DNA of 33,220 nucleotides from Bacteroidota bacterium (GCA_023426425.1 JAFAAT010000108.1:1-33220); one strand, 5' to 3'; numbered from the stretch's first letter, positions 1-8,686 are shown. The notes: generated from the letters alone by a model not told the origin. Program-made: numbers and translations.

Positions 1-167
1 GGGGAGGCATTAGGGTTATTTTTGCGATGCTTTTGTGTAACTTTTGCGTAACTGTTGCTAAATGGTGAGGAGGCGTATGTTTTGATGAATTTTGGAGCTG
101 ATTGCTGCCAAAATGGCTGAGATTCACATCCTGGAAATTGCGAAATTAATCAGCTAGTTTTAAGGGG

Positions 168-926
168 ATGATCATTGCGCTATGTCTGTTTGCGTTTATG
201 GCCGGTTTTGTGGATGCGATGGTGGGAGGTGGGGGGCTGGTTCAGTTGCCGGCTTTTTTCATTTTGCAACCGCAGCTGAGTCTGGTGCAGACATTGGCAA
301 CGAACAAGACTGCTTCATTTTTTGGGACGAGTGTGGCCGCTGTGAAGTATGTGCGGAAGGTGCCGATCAGGTGGGGGCAGCTGGGAGTTACGTTGGTGGC
401 GGCATTTGTGGGTTCGATGGGGGGTGCGTTGCTGGTGAGCCAGGTGCGGAAGGAGCAGTTTATGCCTGTGATCATTGCGGCGTTGGTGCTGGTGCTGTTG
501 TATACATTATTTAAGAAGGAGCTGGGGCTGCACCATACGGAAAAGCAGTTGACGCGGAGGCAGTGGGTGATGAATGCGTTATTTACGGGAGGGGTGATTG
601 GGTTTTATGATGGGTTGATTGGTCCTGGTACGGGGAGCTTTTTGATATTTGCGTTTGTGGTGTTGTTTGGGTATAACTTTCTGCATGCTTCGGCGAATGC
701 GAAGGTGGTGAATGTGGTGACGAATATTTCGGCGTTGCTGTTCTTCCTTTGGCAGGGCCATATAGTCTGGTCGCTGGCGATGCCGGTTGGGCTGGCGAAC
801 ATGGCGGGTAATTACCTTGGCAGCCATATGGCCCTGCGGAAAGGAAGCGGGTTTATAAGGGTGTTTTTTTTAGTTGTGGGAGTGGTGTTGATATTGAAGC
901 TGGGCTGGGATTATTCCTGGAGGTGA
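168..926 (+). CDS. TSUP-family (TauE/SafE-like) membrane permease
   Basis: A 252-residue, very hydrophobic protein with about eight membrane segments. It has the N-terminal glycine-rich turn GFVDAMVGGGGL followed by ATNKTASF, and a second-half repeat with GFYDGLIGPGTGSF and ASANAKVVN; these paired motifs are typical of the sulfite exporter TauE/SafE (TSUP) family. Family members move sulfite, sulfonates or other small organic anions across the inner membrane, and the substrate cannot be read from sequence. The ATG is preceded by AAGGGG, which supports this start. The 3' end overlaps the convergent lipoprotein gene by 16 bases. No neighbour suggests a substrate. Confidence 0.85.
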   Translation: MIIALCLFAFMAGFVDAMVGGGGLVQLPAFFILQPQLSLVQTLATNKTASFFGTSVAAVKYVRKVPIRWGQLGVTLVAAFVGSMGGALLVSQVRKEQFMPVIIAALVLVLLYTLFKKELGLHHTEKQLTRRQWVMNALFTGGVIGFYDGLIGPGTGSFLIFAFVVLFGYNFLHASANAKVVNVVTNISALLFFLWQGHIVWSLAMPVGLANMAGNYLGSHMALRKGSGFIRVFFLVVGVVLILKLGWDYSWR

Positions 927-1552
927 TATCGGAGCAATCTGCGTTCGATATGACCTGGTAGATGAACGTAGGAGTAGGGGATTTGGTAGACGATACCTAC
1001 GTCTTTTGCATAGCGGGTAGGTTCATTTCGGGTGGTCCAGACAGTGGCGAACTGCGGGGTGAGTGTAATGGTGCGGTTGAATGCGGAGGTGACGAAAATT
1101 CCGGCGGGCACCTGGACTGCCAAGTCTTTGTCGGTCATTTTGGTTTCGACTACTCCGATAGTGTCTTGTGCAGATGTGATAAAGGATGTGTCGAAGGCAT
1201 TGTCGAAGTTGAGGTAGGAAAAGACGACCTTACCCAAGTGGTTTACGATGTAGTGAAGACTATCGCGGAGGATGGTTCGGTCTTTGGCCATGGGCGTGCT
1301 TTCTTCGACCATCAGGATGTGATATTTGTTGTTCCGGATGGTGGTGTCTTTTTCTACCCAGATGCTGTCGAGACCTAGGGGTTGTTCGGTGCCGTTGGTG
1401 TCAACCAAGGCTTTTTCATAGACCCAGTAGTTGCCGACCTGGAGAGGCAGGTAGGAGTCGTAGGTGGTAAAGTGCTCCGTGGTGTTGTCTTTTTTGCAGG
1501 AGCTGAAAACAATGAGGAAGAGAGTCGCGAAAAGAAAGGTTTTTCTTGTCAT
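911..1552 (-). CDS. Hypothetical lipoprotein
   Basis: A 213-residue protein that starts with a basic n-region, a hydrophobic stretch and a lipobox ending in FSSC (Cys19) followed by KKDN, so it should be a lipid-anchored periplasmic or outer-membrane protein. The mature part contains LQVGNYWVYE, a phrase common in secreted Bacteroidota lipoproteins of unknown role, and otherwise looks like a beta-rich domain. No catalytic motif is visible. It is convergent with the TSUP gene and overlaps it by 16 bases. Function unknown. Confidence 0.75.
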   Translation of the reverse strand: MTRKTFLFATLFLIVFSSCKKDNTTEHFTTYDSYLPLQVGNYWVYEKALVDTNGTEQPLGLDSIWVEKDTTIRNNKYHILMVEESTPMAKDRTILRDSLHYIVNHLGKVVFSYLNFDNAFDTSFITSAQDTIGVVETKMTDKDLAVQVPAGIFVTSAFNRTITLTPQFATVWTTRNEPTRYAKDVGIVYQIPYSYVHLPGHIERRLLRYHLQE

Positions 1553-1908
1553 GATTAAATGGATTTATATTGTAAAACGAAAAAACTGATGATTTATTTC
1601 ATTAGTGTAGACGTCTATTTACAAAGGCAAATCCATTTTGGGGTTAATCATGAGAGGCAAAAATAAAAATGTTTTAAAAAAACGACAACAGGGTACGACA
1701 AAAAATGAAAGCTGGGAATGTGGAGGGATATCTAGTGGATCTGGAGCATCCGATGAAGCCTTTGGTGGAAGAGATCAGGCGGGTGATGCTGGCGGTGCGG
1801 TAGTGGGGGAGCAGATGGGAGCGTATTTCATTTGTGATTTCATTGCTCTCCTCTATGTTTTCAGCAAATCTTTTTTTACCTTACCGCTAATTTATTGACA
1901 GTGCCATT
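1553..1908. other. Intergenic region with a decayed gene fragment
   Basis: About 356 bases between divergent lipoprotein genes. It holds the DUF1801-like remnant described separately (1705-1803) and AT-rich promoter-like sequence next to each flanking gene. I see no intact gene here: an 86-codon open frame at 1638-1898 has no recognisable domain and covers the remnant in another frame. Confidence 0.5.
1705..1803 (+). pseudogene. Remnant of a DUF1801 (YdhG-like) gene
   Basis: An ATG opens a 32-codon frame that reads MKAGNVEGYLVDLEHPMK and goes on to PLVEEIRRVMLAV before a TAG at 1801. This matches the usual N-terminus of DUF1801 proteins, which have a 'NVdeYlasLeHPlKpeIeavR' pattern (family knowledge, not a search). 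Just after the stop, the +2 frame reads GEQMGAYF, which resembles the next family motif (GEqikWnsPsF) after a frameshift and loss of sequence. I infer a gene broken by a frameshift and deletion. A chance short frame is the alternative. Confidence 0.45.
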
Positions 1909-2421
1909 ATGAAGAAGCTTTTGATTGCTGCATTACTGCCATTATTGATTTTTGCCTGTGCGAAGGAGGAGGATATTAATCCGCCTCTGACGACTCCGAC
2001 CTGCGAGGATAGTACAGATGATGGGGTGTTCAGGGAGTTTAACCTGCCTGAGACTTCGTTATTGTTGTTGCCGGATTCGCTGGAGATACCTGATACTGAG
2101 ACTCCGGGGATTGTGGATACGATGTATATGACCAGCCGTGTGTTGAGGAAGAACAGTATAATATATGATCCAAAGTTTGTGTTCAGGCCTAACAGACCTA
2201 TGCACGTGTCGATGTATTTATCGTATTATAAGAGCAGCAACAAGTTATACACCTGGTACCAGTTTGTGAATGATACGAGTAAGAATGTGGAGTATAATAT
2301 TTACAATGCGCGGGAGTTAAATCTTGAGGATGGCTGCTACAGGATGTATTATGTGTTTGAAGACAGTGCGCGCAGACAAGTGCTTACGAAGGGTCATTAC
2401 GATCTTACAGTTAAGAAGTAA
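1909..2421 (+). CDS. Hypothetical lipoprotein
   Basis: A 170-residue protein with a clear lipoprotein signal: MKKLLIAALLPLLIFAC with Cys17 as the probable lipidated residue, followed by the acidic AKEEDI. The acidic residues after the Cys resemble surface-export signals of Bacteroidota lipoproteins, so surface exposure is possible. The mature part has no motif I recognise. It is a single-gene unit, followed 20 bases later by a strong rho-independent terminator. Confidence 0.75.
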   Translation: MKKLLIAALLPLLIFACAKEEDINPPLTTPTCEDSTDDGVFREFNLPETSLLLLPDSLEIPDTETPGIVDTMYMTSRVLRKNSIIYDPKFVFRPNRPMHVSMYLSYYKSSNKLYTWYQFVNDTSKNVEYNIYNARELNLEDGCYRMYYVFEDSARRQVLTKGHYDLTVKK

Positions 2422-2440
2422 GGACTTTATCACCATCAGG

Positions 2441-2465
2441 AGCCCCGCATTGGCGGGGCTTTTTT
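2441..2465 (+). terminator. Rho-independent terminator
   Basis: AGCCCCGC-ATTG-GCGGGGCT forms a perfect 8-bp GC-rich stem with a 4-base loop, followed directly by TTTTT. It lies 20 bases after the stop of the plus-strand lipoprotein gene. Confidence 0.9.
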
Positions 2466-2527
2466 AATGTGCGGGTGTAGGGGGAAAGGAGGTAGGCGGA
2501 AGTTGACAGGGAGGAAATGGTGACAGC

Positions 2528-2559
2528 AAAAAAAAGCTCCCTGCTGTAGACAGGGAGCT
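2528..2559 (-). terminator. Rho-independent terminator of the RRM gene
   Basis: On the minus strand AGCTCCCTG and CAGGGAGCT pair as a 9-bp stem around a 7-base loop, followed by a run of seven T residues. It begins about 20 bases past the RRM gene stop. Confidence 0.88.
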
Positions 2560-2579
2560 GTAAACAATTGTGTGTATTG

Positions 2580-3092
2580 TTATTGATTTGTATTGTAGTT
2601 CTTTTCTTCGCCGCCATAAGTGCGGTTAGCATTGTTGTCTCCGTAGGAGCGGTTGCCGTAGGAGCGGTTACCACCGCCTTCACCATAGGAGCGATTGCCG
2701 CTGTTGTCGCCGTAGGAACGGTTGGGGTTATATCCGCTGCCACCGCTTTTATTGTATCCACCGCCGCCGCTTCTGTTGTAATTGCCGCCACCGCCGCCGG
2801 GACGTTTCTGGAAGCCTCTGTTTCCGCCACCGCGGTTGTTATTGCTGGTCTTGTTTCCTTTAGCTTCCTTAACGGAGATGATTCCGCCCATGAAGTAGGT
2901 GTAGTCGAGGTTATCGATGGCCTCGTAGGCGCTGAACTTCTCTTCCATTTCCACAAAACCAAAACCTTTAGGGAAGCCGGTTTGCGGGTCGATGATAAGT
3001 TTTACGGATTTGATTTCGCCAAATTCAGAGAAGAGATCTCTGAGTTGTTGCTCGTTTGTTTCGGGGCTGAGATTGCCTACATAGAGGTTCAT
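2580..3092 (-). CDS. Single-RRM RNA-binding protein with Gly/Asn/Arg-rich tail
   Basis: A 170-residue protein. Residues 1-78 form one RNA recognition motif: RNP2 is LYVGNL (residues 3-8) and RNP1 is KGFGFVEM (42-49), with the usual aromatic residues for stacking on RNA bases. From residue 84 the protein is a low-complexity tail of GGGN, GGGGYN and repeated NRSYG units. Bacterial single-RRM proteins of this kind are often cold-induced and are thought to act as RNA chaperones or post-transcriptional regulators; that role is by family. The gene is monocistronic, has its own terminator, and starts close to a GGGG-AATCG-CCCC hairpin in the leader. Confidence 0.9.
   Translation of the reverse strand: MNLYVGNLSPETNEQQLRDLFSEFGEIKSVKLIIDPQTGFPKGFGFVEMEEKFSAYEAIDNLDYTYFMGGIISVKEAKGNKTSNNNRGGGNRGFQKRPGGGGGNYNRSGGGGYNKSGGSGYNPNRSYGDNSGNRSYGEGGGNRSYGNRSYGDNNANRTYGGEEKNYNTNQ
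2641..2723. repeat. Short direct repeats encoding NRSYG units
   Basis: Four copies of a 14-base unit, CCGTAGGAGCGGTT or near it, lie at 2641, 2656, 2683 and 2710. They encode the NRSYG/NRTYG-type repeats of the RRM protein tail, so they are a coding minisatellite and not a CRISPR array. Such repeats are prone to slippage and copy-number change. Confidence 0.75.
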
Positions 3093-3265
3093 GTTGTTGC
3101 TATTTAATACACCGGTATAGCTATGGGGCGATTCCCCGAAGCGTGCTCCGGATAGAACTTCAAGGTATGTATATAAAACGAATTGACCAAACGGCAGTAA
3201 GCGGAGGGATAAAAAACAGTTGTGTCGGCAAGGAATTTATGTTCATTTTTGCTAAAATCGACCTC

Positions 3266-3751
3266 ATGAAGGAAAATCTAAAGGAGATCATACCTGGCAA
3301 GGGGCTGGGGACGCTCCGGTTTGGTCTCAGCAGAGATGAAGTGAAAGCAATGCTTGGCGCTCCGACAGATACGGAGCGGTATACACTTTCTGATGAAGAC
3401 TGCGACACTACAGAAGCCTGGCATTATGACGAGTTGCAACTTTCCCTTTCTTTTGACGAGGAATACGATTGGAAACTTAGCAGTATTGCCGTTAGCTCTG
3501 AGGAGTATACGCTGGAGGGTCAGTCGCTGATTGGCAGGAAGAAAGGTGATATCCTGCAGGAATTTGAGAAAAGGCAGTGGGGGGAACCGGAGGAAGATGA
3601 AGAAGTAAGGGAAGATAATCCTGACAATTGTCTGATTCACATTGACAAGGGGAGTATGAGTCTTTGGTTTGAAAATGATGAGCTGACTGAACTGCAGATA
3701 GGACCTTTCTTTAAGAATGAAGAGATACTCTGGCCTGGCCAGGAAAACTAA
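3266..3751 (+). CDS. Hypothetical cytoplasmic protein
   Basis: An acidic protein of 161 residues from the ATG chosen here (MKENLKEIIPGKGLG). The frame is open further upstream to 3143, but the extra residues are basic, unlike the rest, and the family-like opening GKGLGTLRFGLSRDEVKAMLG follows this Met; 3239 is another possible start. The phrase RFGLSRDEV..LLG(A/K)P is shared by many small bacterial proteins near toxin-immunity loci, but there is no toxin gene beside it. There is no signal peptide or membrane segment. Function unknown. Confidence 0.65.
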   Translation: MKENLKEIIPGKGLGTLRFGLSRDEVKAMLGAPTDTERYTLSDEDCDTTEAWHYDELQLSLSFDEEYDWKLSSIAVSSEEYTLEGQSLIGRKKGDILQEFEKRQWGEPEEDEEVREDNPDNCLIHIDKGSMSLWFENDELTELQIGPFFKNEEILWPGQEN

Positions 3752-3752
3752 T

Positions 3753-4496
3753 TCACAATTTGAGATAACCCATTAGCGTACGGGCGTTGTTGATGGCGTA
3801 GCCATACCAGTCGTTGTTGAAATAGACATATACATTGTGGCCTGCGCGGGACCATTTCCTGATCTTTTTGGCATAGTCCTGAAGCATGTCGTCGGGATAG
3901 GGGGAGGCGAATAATTTCCCTGGGCCGTGGAAGCGAAGGTAGATATTGGGTGCGGTGATGTGTTCCGCATAAGGCCAACCTACTCCCTGTTGTGAAATGG
4001 TGAAAGCGATGCCATATTCTTCCATGAGGCTGATGCTTTCTTTTACCATCCAGCTTTCGTGGCGGACTTCGATGGCAAAGCGGAACCGGGAGTAGTGAGT
4101 TTTAATTAGTTCGAAGACATGCCTGACCCGCTCCGGGATGAAGCCTAGCTGGGGAGGCAGTTGCAGGAGAATGATACCAAGCATTGGCTCCATGGGTGAG
4201 AAGACCTTAAAGAATCTTTCAAAAGGTTCTTCGGGGTCTTTTAGTTTTTTCATTTGGGTGAGGAAGCGGCTGAATTTGGGTGAGAAGGTGAAGTCGGGAG
4301 GGACCTTGCTCATCCAGGCGTGGACAGTCTCCAGTGTGGGAAGGCGATAAAAGCTGCTGTTGATTTCTGTGGTGCGGAAGTCGTTGGAATAGTAGGGTAG
4401 CCATTGGCTTGCTTTGAGGGTCTTCGGGTAGTAAATCTCCCGCCAGTCTTTGTAGTGCCAGCCTGAGGTGCCTATGAATATGCTGCCGGAAGCCAT
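3753..4496 (-). CDS. DUF72 (YecE-like) TIM-barrel protein
   Basis: A 247-residue protein from the Met of MASGSIFIGTSGWHYKDW. This opening, TEINSSFYR, LLQLPPQ, FAIEVRHESW and YVYFNNDWYGYAINNA are hallmark DUF72 motifs in family order. The family folds as a TIM barrel; its biochemical role is not established. The open frame extends to 4706, but the extra residues overlap the divergent OmpA-domain gene and lack DUF72 character, so I place the start at 4496. The 3' end is 1 base from the convergent hypothetical gene. Confidence 0.88.
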   Translation of the reverse strand: MASGSIFIGTSGWHYKDWREIYYPKTLKASQWLPYYSNDFRTTEINSSFYRLPTLETVHAWMSKVPPDFTFSPKFSRFLTQMKKLKDPEEPFERFFKVFSPMEPMLGIILLQLPPQLGFIPERVRHVFELIKTHYSRFRFAIEVRHESWMVKESISLMEEYGIAFTISQQGVGWPYAEHITAPNIYLRFHGPGKLFASPYPDDMLQDYAKKIRKWSRAGHNVYVYFNNDWYGYAINNARTLMGYLKL

Positions 4497-4569
4497 AGAA
4501 TTCAGGGATGAAAACATCAGGCCGACTTTGATCTGAGAGTCAGATTCAATAACTTGTTGAGGATAACCT

Positions 4570-5496
4570 ATGCGCATGAGGACGCTTGTCTGGCTGATTA
4601 TTGTTGCTTTTGGGTGCACTGCAGCGCAGGCGCAGAAGAAGAATGATACGTTTTCTGTCTTCTTCGACCTGAACGTGGCAGAGCTGAATGTGGGTGCCAG
4701 GAACACTATAGACTCACTTTTTTATGTAGAAAAGCTGAAGAATGGCGTGGGTATATCGATAATCGGATACGCTGATTACCTGGCTACGGATGAGTATAAT
4801 CTGGAGCTTTCGAGGAACAGGGCGGAGCATGTGCGGGACTATCTGGTGCAGTCAGGAATCCGGGCAAACCTGATCAAACTGCTATTGGGCAAGGGGGAGG
4901 TAAGACGCCGGGATACCCTACGGAGCGAGAGAGGTGTTGCTGAGGACAGGAGGGTAGATATTGTGATGGAGTATGTGAAGCCCAGACAGGATGTGGTGAG
5001 AACGGATATGTCCATAACCGTTAAGCAATCGGGCGATACGGATATTGTCATGCGGCCGAGTGAGAAGCTGATCATACCACCGTCGAGTGATGATCCCGGT
5101 TTTGATATTGATCAGGTGCCCGCAGGGAAGACGTTTATTCTTAAGAATATATATTTTCCGATGGGGAGGCATTTTCCGCGGGAGACCTCGTATGATGAGC
5201 TGAACATGCTGCTGCAAGCAATGAAAGAAAATCCAAGGCTGGCTATACAGGTGGAGGGTCATGTCTGCTGCATTACCAATGACATTCCTGATGCGCTGGA
5301 TCTTGATTCAAGGTCGCTGGACCTTTCGGTTAACAGAGCGCGGTTTATTTATGAGTGGCTTAAGGCGCGGGGTATTGCTTCGCACAGGTTGAAGTATATA
5401 GGATTTGGCAAAAGCCGACCAATATTTCCCAATGAACAGACACAGGAGGAGGCAGCGACCAACCGGAGGGTAGAGATCAGGATAATGAGCAGGTAG
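4570..5496 (+). CDS. Secreted protein with two OmpA-like domains
   Basis: A 308-residue protein with a Sec signal peptide (residues 1-21, cleavage near AQA-QKK). It holds two OmpA-like peptidoglycan-binding domains: one at about 30-135, ending in AEDRRVDIVMEY, and one at about 190-306, ending in ATNRRVEIRIMSR. The second carries the usual NRA..v..wL...GI pattern (NRARFIYEWLKARGI). There is no beta-barrel, so it probably binds peptidoglycan in the periplasm or links it to partners. The start could also be the Met two codons on. It is divergent from the DUF72 gene, with a 73-base spacer. Confidence 0.85.
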   Translation: MRMRTLVWLIIVAFGCTAAQAQKKNDTFSVFFDLNVAELNVGARNTIDSLFYVEKLKNGVGISIIGYADYLATDEYNLELSRNRAEHVRDYLVQSGIRANLIKLLLGKGEVRRRDTLRSERGVAEDRRVDIVMEYVKPRQDVVRTDMSITVKQSGDTDIVMRPSEKLIIPPSSDDPGFDIDQVPAGKTFILKNIYFPMGRHFPRETSYDELNMLLQAMKENPRLAIQVEGHVCCITNDIPDALDLDSRSLDLSVNRARFIYEWLKARGIASHRLKYIGFGKSRPIFPNEQTQEEAATNRRVEIRIMSR

Positions 5497-6039
5497 AAGA
5501 CAAGCTACAGAGCGTCTCCAGAGCACCTCCAGAACACTTAATCCGGAGGTGAGTTTATTTACAAGCCGTGTACAGTCCTTACATTTAAGGGGTCAAAGCC
5601 CTTCGATACCCACTCTTCACCTACCCCACCTGGCTGTCCTCAAAATGACTACCGGAATTCGCACCGCGGAACGAATTCATGATGCAAAGATGGGGGTGAG
5701 GAAGGAGCACTTCGTGTTACACACGTTACACCGTAGGGTTCAAAGCCGCTCCAGGAGCGGGAAGAATTCCTGAAGAAAGTGTTTTTGACGCTAAAAAACA
5801 CAGCAAAACGGGTGATTTTGGAGTGGAGGAATAAAACCGGAGGAAAATTGGGTGTTGGTTACCGCTATTAAGCACTATTACACTACTGTTACACCGCTTT
5901 CACACTACTTTCTTAGGTTAAGTGGTGCTAGCAAAGCGTCGGGAAAAGTCATGACTAAGGCGCGGTATATTAGCATGAGCCGGGGGTAGTAGGATGGCGA
6001 CCCCGTCGGGAGTCGCCATCATTGAAGGGAAAGGGACTA
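5497..6039. other. Intergenic region with hairpins, no gene seen
   Basis: About 540 bases between the OmpA-domain gene and the end of the TonB receptor gene. It contains CACCTCC...GGAGGTG (5524-5551), a weak stem after the OmpA-domain gene; GTGTTTTT...AAAAACAC (5779-5801); and GATGGCGAC...GTCGCCATC (5993-6020), a 9-bp stem about 20 bases past the TonB gene stop that may mark its transcript end, though it lacks a T-run. A 74-codon frame at 5549-5773 has no protein-like features. I see no RNA gene. Confidence 0.5.
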
Positions 6040-8289
6040 TTATCTCAGCTTCCACCTCAGTCCTGCGTATATGTTAGTACCCATTACAGGTCCCCAGATC
6101 ATTGATGCATCGAAGCCTTGAGCGTAGGGGTTGTCTGCTCCCATGACAGGCTCGTGCATCATGTAGTTGGTAAGGTTTTCGCCGCCTACATACACTTCGA
6201 AGTTTTCATTGTTCCAGCTCTTGCTGATCTGTGCATTCATCAGCGTGAAGTCGGGTGAACGGGACTCTCCGCTGCTGTGGTGTGCATGCAGTGCGGGTAG
6301 GCGCTTGGAGCTTATCCATTGAATGGTATAATCAAATTTCCAGTTGTTCTTCGTTTCATAGCCAACATTGGCGAAGGCTCTGTGAGTGGCAATGAGTGGT
6401 TTTTCCTTTAGCTCCTGGCCATAGGTGGTGCGTACATCGTACCAACGATAGGCAAGGCGAAGGTCGAGCTTGCGGATGATCTCATAGTCTAACTGAGCCT
6501 GGAAGCTGTTGGCAAACGAGCTGCCATCCAGGTTGTAGAAGCGGACGGTATGCGCGTCTTCCACATCGACCACTACCTGGCTTTCGAAGTCGGTGTAGTA
6601 GTAGTCCATACTAAACGAGCCATCACGATAGTTGAGCATAAATTTCTGGGTAAGGTTCAGGCCAGTATTCCAGGCTACCTCCGGCTCCAGTCCATAGGCT
6701 TTGCCTGCTTCGCCTTTAAGTATTTGAAAGCTTCTGTTGCTAGCGAGGTAACCGGTGTTCTCAGCGAAGATATTTGCTGTGCGTTGCGCCCTGCCTACAG
6801 AACCTCTGATTGCAGTATTCCTGAAAGGTGCATAGCGAACGTGCAGGCGCGGGGTCATAAAGGCACCGAACAGGTTGTGATGGTCTGCGCGGATACCTGC
6901 CACCATGTTCAACTTTTCTGAGTGTGTATAGCTATACTCTGCAAAAGCGCCGGGTACTATTTCCTTTCGGTTGTAAGGGTTGTTGCCGAAGGTTTCATTG
7001 TACTCGTCTATGGTTGTGCTCAATCCCAGTTTTAGTACGTGATTGGTATTGCCGAGGATGGTCTGGTAGATCAGGTTGGAATAGAATGTTTTCTGTAGTG
7101 CGTCATAGTTCCGGCTGCCATAGCGGGCATTCTGGTCATGATAGATCCCTGCCAGCTGTAGTCCGACAGAGGTGCCGGGCTTATTGGCAAACACATGCCC
7201 GATCTTGGCCCAGCCTTCCATCCTTCGGATATTCATTTCAAAGCCCCAGGGCTTGCCTGGCCCTTGCTCCGCACCGGCATTATAGTCCATTTGTCCGCCC
7301 AGGTTATCTACATAGATGCCTTTGACGCCGCCCTGGATTTCCCAGCCTGTAGGACCGAACCAGAACCATCTGTTAGCCACCACAAACTGTTTGTCTACAG
7401 GCTGGTCCATAAAGCCATCGTTGTTCTGGTCGAGCTTCAGCCACTGTGATTTTCCATGGAGGAAAAGGTTTGATGAGAGGTTTTCATTGAACACCCTGCG
7501 GTGGATAATATTTCCCTCAGTGCGCGCCTGGGTACTCTGGTAAAGGTTGAAATGCCATTTCTCTTCTTCCTCTTCAAACGGTTTACGCCATTCTACATTG
7601 ATCTGGCCGGCTACGCTTTCATAGCCATTCACCACACTGCCTGTGCCTTTGCTCAGCTGCATGCCTTCTATCCAGGTGCCGGGCGTGAACGTCAGACCGG
7701 TGATAGAGGCAAGGCCTCGTGAGTCAGGAATATTTTCCCGTGTGATCATTGTGTATGGACCTGCGAGCCCCAGCATCTGGATCTGCTTGTAGCCTGAGAT
7801 GGCATCAGTAAACGCCACATCCACAGAGGGAGTGGTCTCAAAGCTTTCGCTCAGGTTGCAACATGCAGCCTTCAGTAGTTCCCGCGCACCGATGCGTTCT
7901 GTTTTTATCGGGTCGAGCATGCTGATGGTGGTGCTCTTCTGCCGGCTCACAATCTCCACCTCGTTCAGCGTCTTTGGTTGTTGCAGGACAATTTCAATTC
8001 GTCCTGATCCAGGTTTAAGCGCAATTGTATCCGAGGTGTAGCCAATATAGGAAGCTACCAGCGTGTGAAGTGAGTCCGGTACCTGAAGGGAGAACTTGCC
8101 TTCAGCATCTGCCTGTGTGCCCACTTCATGACCCGGTGTCTCGATGGTTACGCCCGGTAGAGGTATCAACTTGCCGGCGGTAGTTTTTTCAGTCACGGAG
8201 CCCTCGATCAGGCGTAGCTCCTGAGCCTGAGAGGCAAAGGCAAGGGGAAGCAATCCGCCCAGCAGCAGCGATTTTAATTTTCGTCTCAT
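6040..8289 (-). CDS. TonB-dependent receptor, probable copper/metal uptake
   Basis: A 749-residue outer-membrane receptor. It has a signal peptide (1-22, ending AQA), a carboxypeptidase-regulatory-like domain (about 27-105, with DAEGKFSLQVPDS), a plug domain (about 125-235, with QIQMLGLAGPYTMI) and a beta-barrel ending in GLRWKLR. A Cys pair in AACCNLSESF (Cys143-144), at the start of the plug, is seen in receptors that sit beside heavy-metal-associated proteins. It follows the HMA-domain gene by 11 bases, so the two probably form one operon. The metal is inferred from context: copper is the best guess, because HMA and HYC_CC_PP genes precede it. A Crp-type box lies upstream of the operon. 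Confidence 0.85.
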   Translation of the reverse strand: MRRKLKSLLLGGLLPLAFASQAQELRLIEGSVTEKTTAGKLIPLPGVTIETPGHEVGTQADAEGKFSLQVPDSLHTLVASYIGYTSDTIALKPGSGRIEIVLQQPKTLNEVEIVSRQKSTTISMLDPIKTERIGARELLKAACCNLSESFETTPSVDVAFTDAISGYKQIQMLGLAGPYTMITRENIPDSRGLASITGLTFTPGTWIEGMQLSKGTGSVVNGYESVAGQINVEWRKPFEEEEEKWHFNLYQSTQARTEGNIIHRRVFNENLSSNLFLHGKSQWLKLDQNNDGFMDQPVDKQFVVANRWFWFGPTGWEIQGGVKGIYVDNLGGQMDYNAGAEQGPGKPWGFEMNIRRMEGWAKIGHVFANKPGTSVGLQLAGIYHDQNARYGSRNYDALQKTFYSNLIYQTILGNTNHVLKLGLSTTIDEYNETFGNNPYNRKEIVPGAFAEYSYTHSEKLNMVAGIRADHHNLFGAFMTPRLHVRYAPFRNTAIRGSVGRAQRTANIFAENTGYLASNRSFQILKGEAGKAYGLEPEVAWNTGLNLTQKFMLNYRDGSFSMDYYYTDFESQVVVDVEDAHTVRFYNLDGSSFANSFQAQLDYEIIRKLDLRLAYRWYDVRTTYGQELKEKPLIATHRAFANVGYETKNNWKFDYTIQWISSKRLPALHAHHSSGESRSPDFTLMNAQISKSWNNENFEVYVGGENLTNYMMHEPVMGADNPYAQGFDASMIWGPVMGTNIYAGLRWKLR

Positions 8290-8300
8290 GCAGGAGCGGA

Positions 8301-8648
8301 TTAATCGTTACAGCTATTAGTTTTGTACTGACAGCATCCGGGCAGCTTGTTGTAGACGACTTCCGTAGTTGCTACCTTCTCCGAAGAATGGCCTGCGTCA
8401 GCAACGCTTTTCAACACTTCATCTGAGGAAGTCTTGGAAGGGCGGTAGGTAACGATCAGCTGTTTGGTGTCTTTGTTCCATTCAGCTCTTTTGACACCTT
8501 TTACGTAGGCTGCGTTCTCAATGCGTTTTTTACACATGCTGCAGTTTCCGTCTACTTTGAAAGTGTCGGTTTGGATATCCTTGCTATTCTGCGCAAAGGC
8601 GGTTAAGGATGAAAATACGATTGTGAGAAATACTATGAAATGCTTCAT
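8301..8648 (-). CDS. Secreted HMA-domain metal-binding protein
   Basis: A 115-residue protein with a Sec signal peptide (1-20, ending AFAQ). The mature part is one heavy-metal-associated ferredoxin-like domain with the metal site GNCSMCKKRIE (Cys36, Cys39) and VKGVKRAEWNKDTKQL, as in CopZ/MerP-type proteins. A C-terminal Cys cluster (PGCCQYKTNSC) may add a second metal site. It probably carries Cu(I) in the periplasm for, or from, the TonB receptor encoded 11 bases downstream. A TGAC-N4-GTCA box lies about 40 bases upstream of the start, so it may be induced by the island's Crp/Fnr regulator. Confidence 0.85.
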   Translation of the reverse strand: MKHFIVFLTIVFSSLTAFAQNSKDIQTDTFKVDGNCSMCKKRIENAAYVKGVKRAEWNKDTKQLIVTYRPSKTSSDEVLKSVADAGHSSEKVATTEVVYNKLPGCCQYKTNSCND

Positions 8649-8686
8649 TTGTTTATTTATTACGGTTTAGAAATATAGACAGCGTG

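Noticed and set aside
962..1378. A 138-codon plus-strand frame inside the minus-strand lipoprotein gene
   Set aside because: It is a shadow: the minus-strand product has a clear lipoprotein signal and a full-length frame.
1638..1898. An 86-codon frame
   Set aside because: Its product is low complexity and it overlaps the DUF1801 remnant in a different frame, which explains the region better.
2641..2723. Possible CRISPR-like array
   Set aside because: The repeats are 14 bases, irregularly spaced, and lie in frame inside a coding tail.
2411..3107. Long open frames on both strands across the RRM gene
   Set aside because: They come from the biased Gly/Asn/Arg codons of the RRM tail; their Ala/Thr/Val-rich or Thr/Ala-rich products have no protein family features.
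3143..3265. An N-terminal extension of the hypothetical protein at 3266
   Set aside because: The extra residues are basic and unlike the acidic body, and they lie in the leader region of the divergent RRM gene.
5524..5551. CACCTCC...GGAGGTG as a terminator of the OmpA-domain gene
   Set aside because: The stem is 7 bp with a 14-base loop and only a broken T-run, too weak to call on its own.
5549..5773. A 74-codon frame in the intergenic region
   Set aside because: No signal peptide, domain or coding-like composition, and no promoter element nearby.
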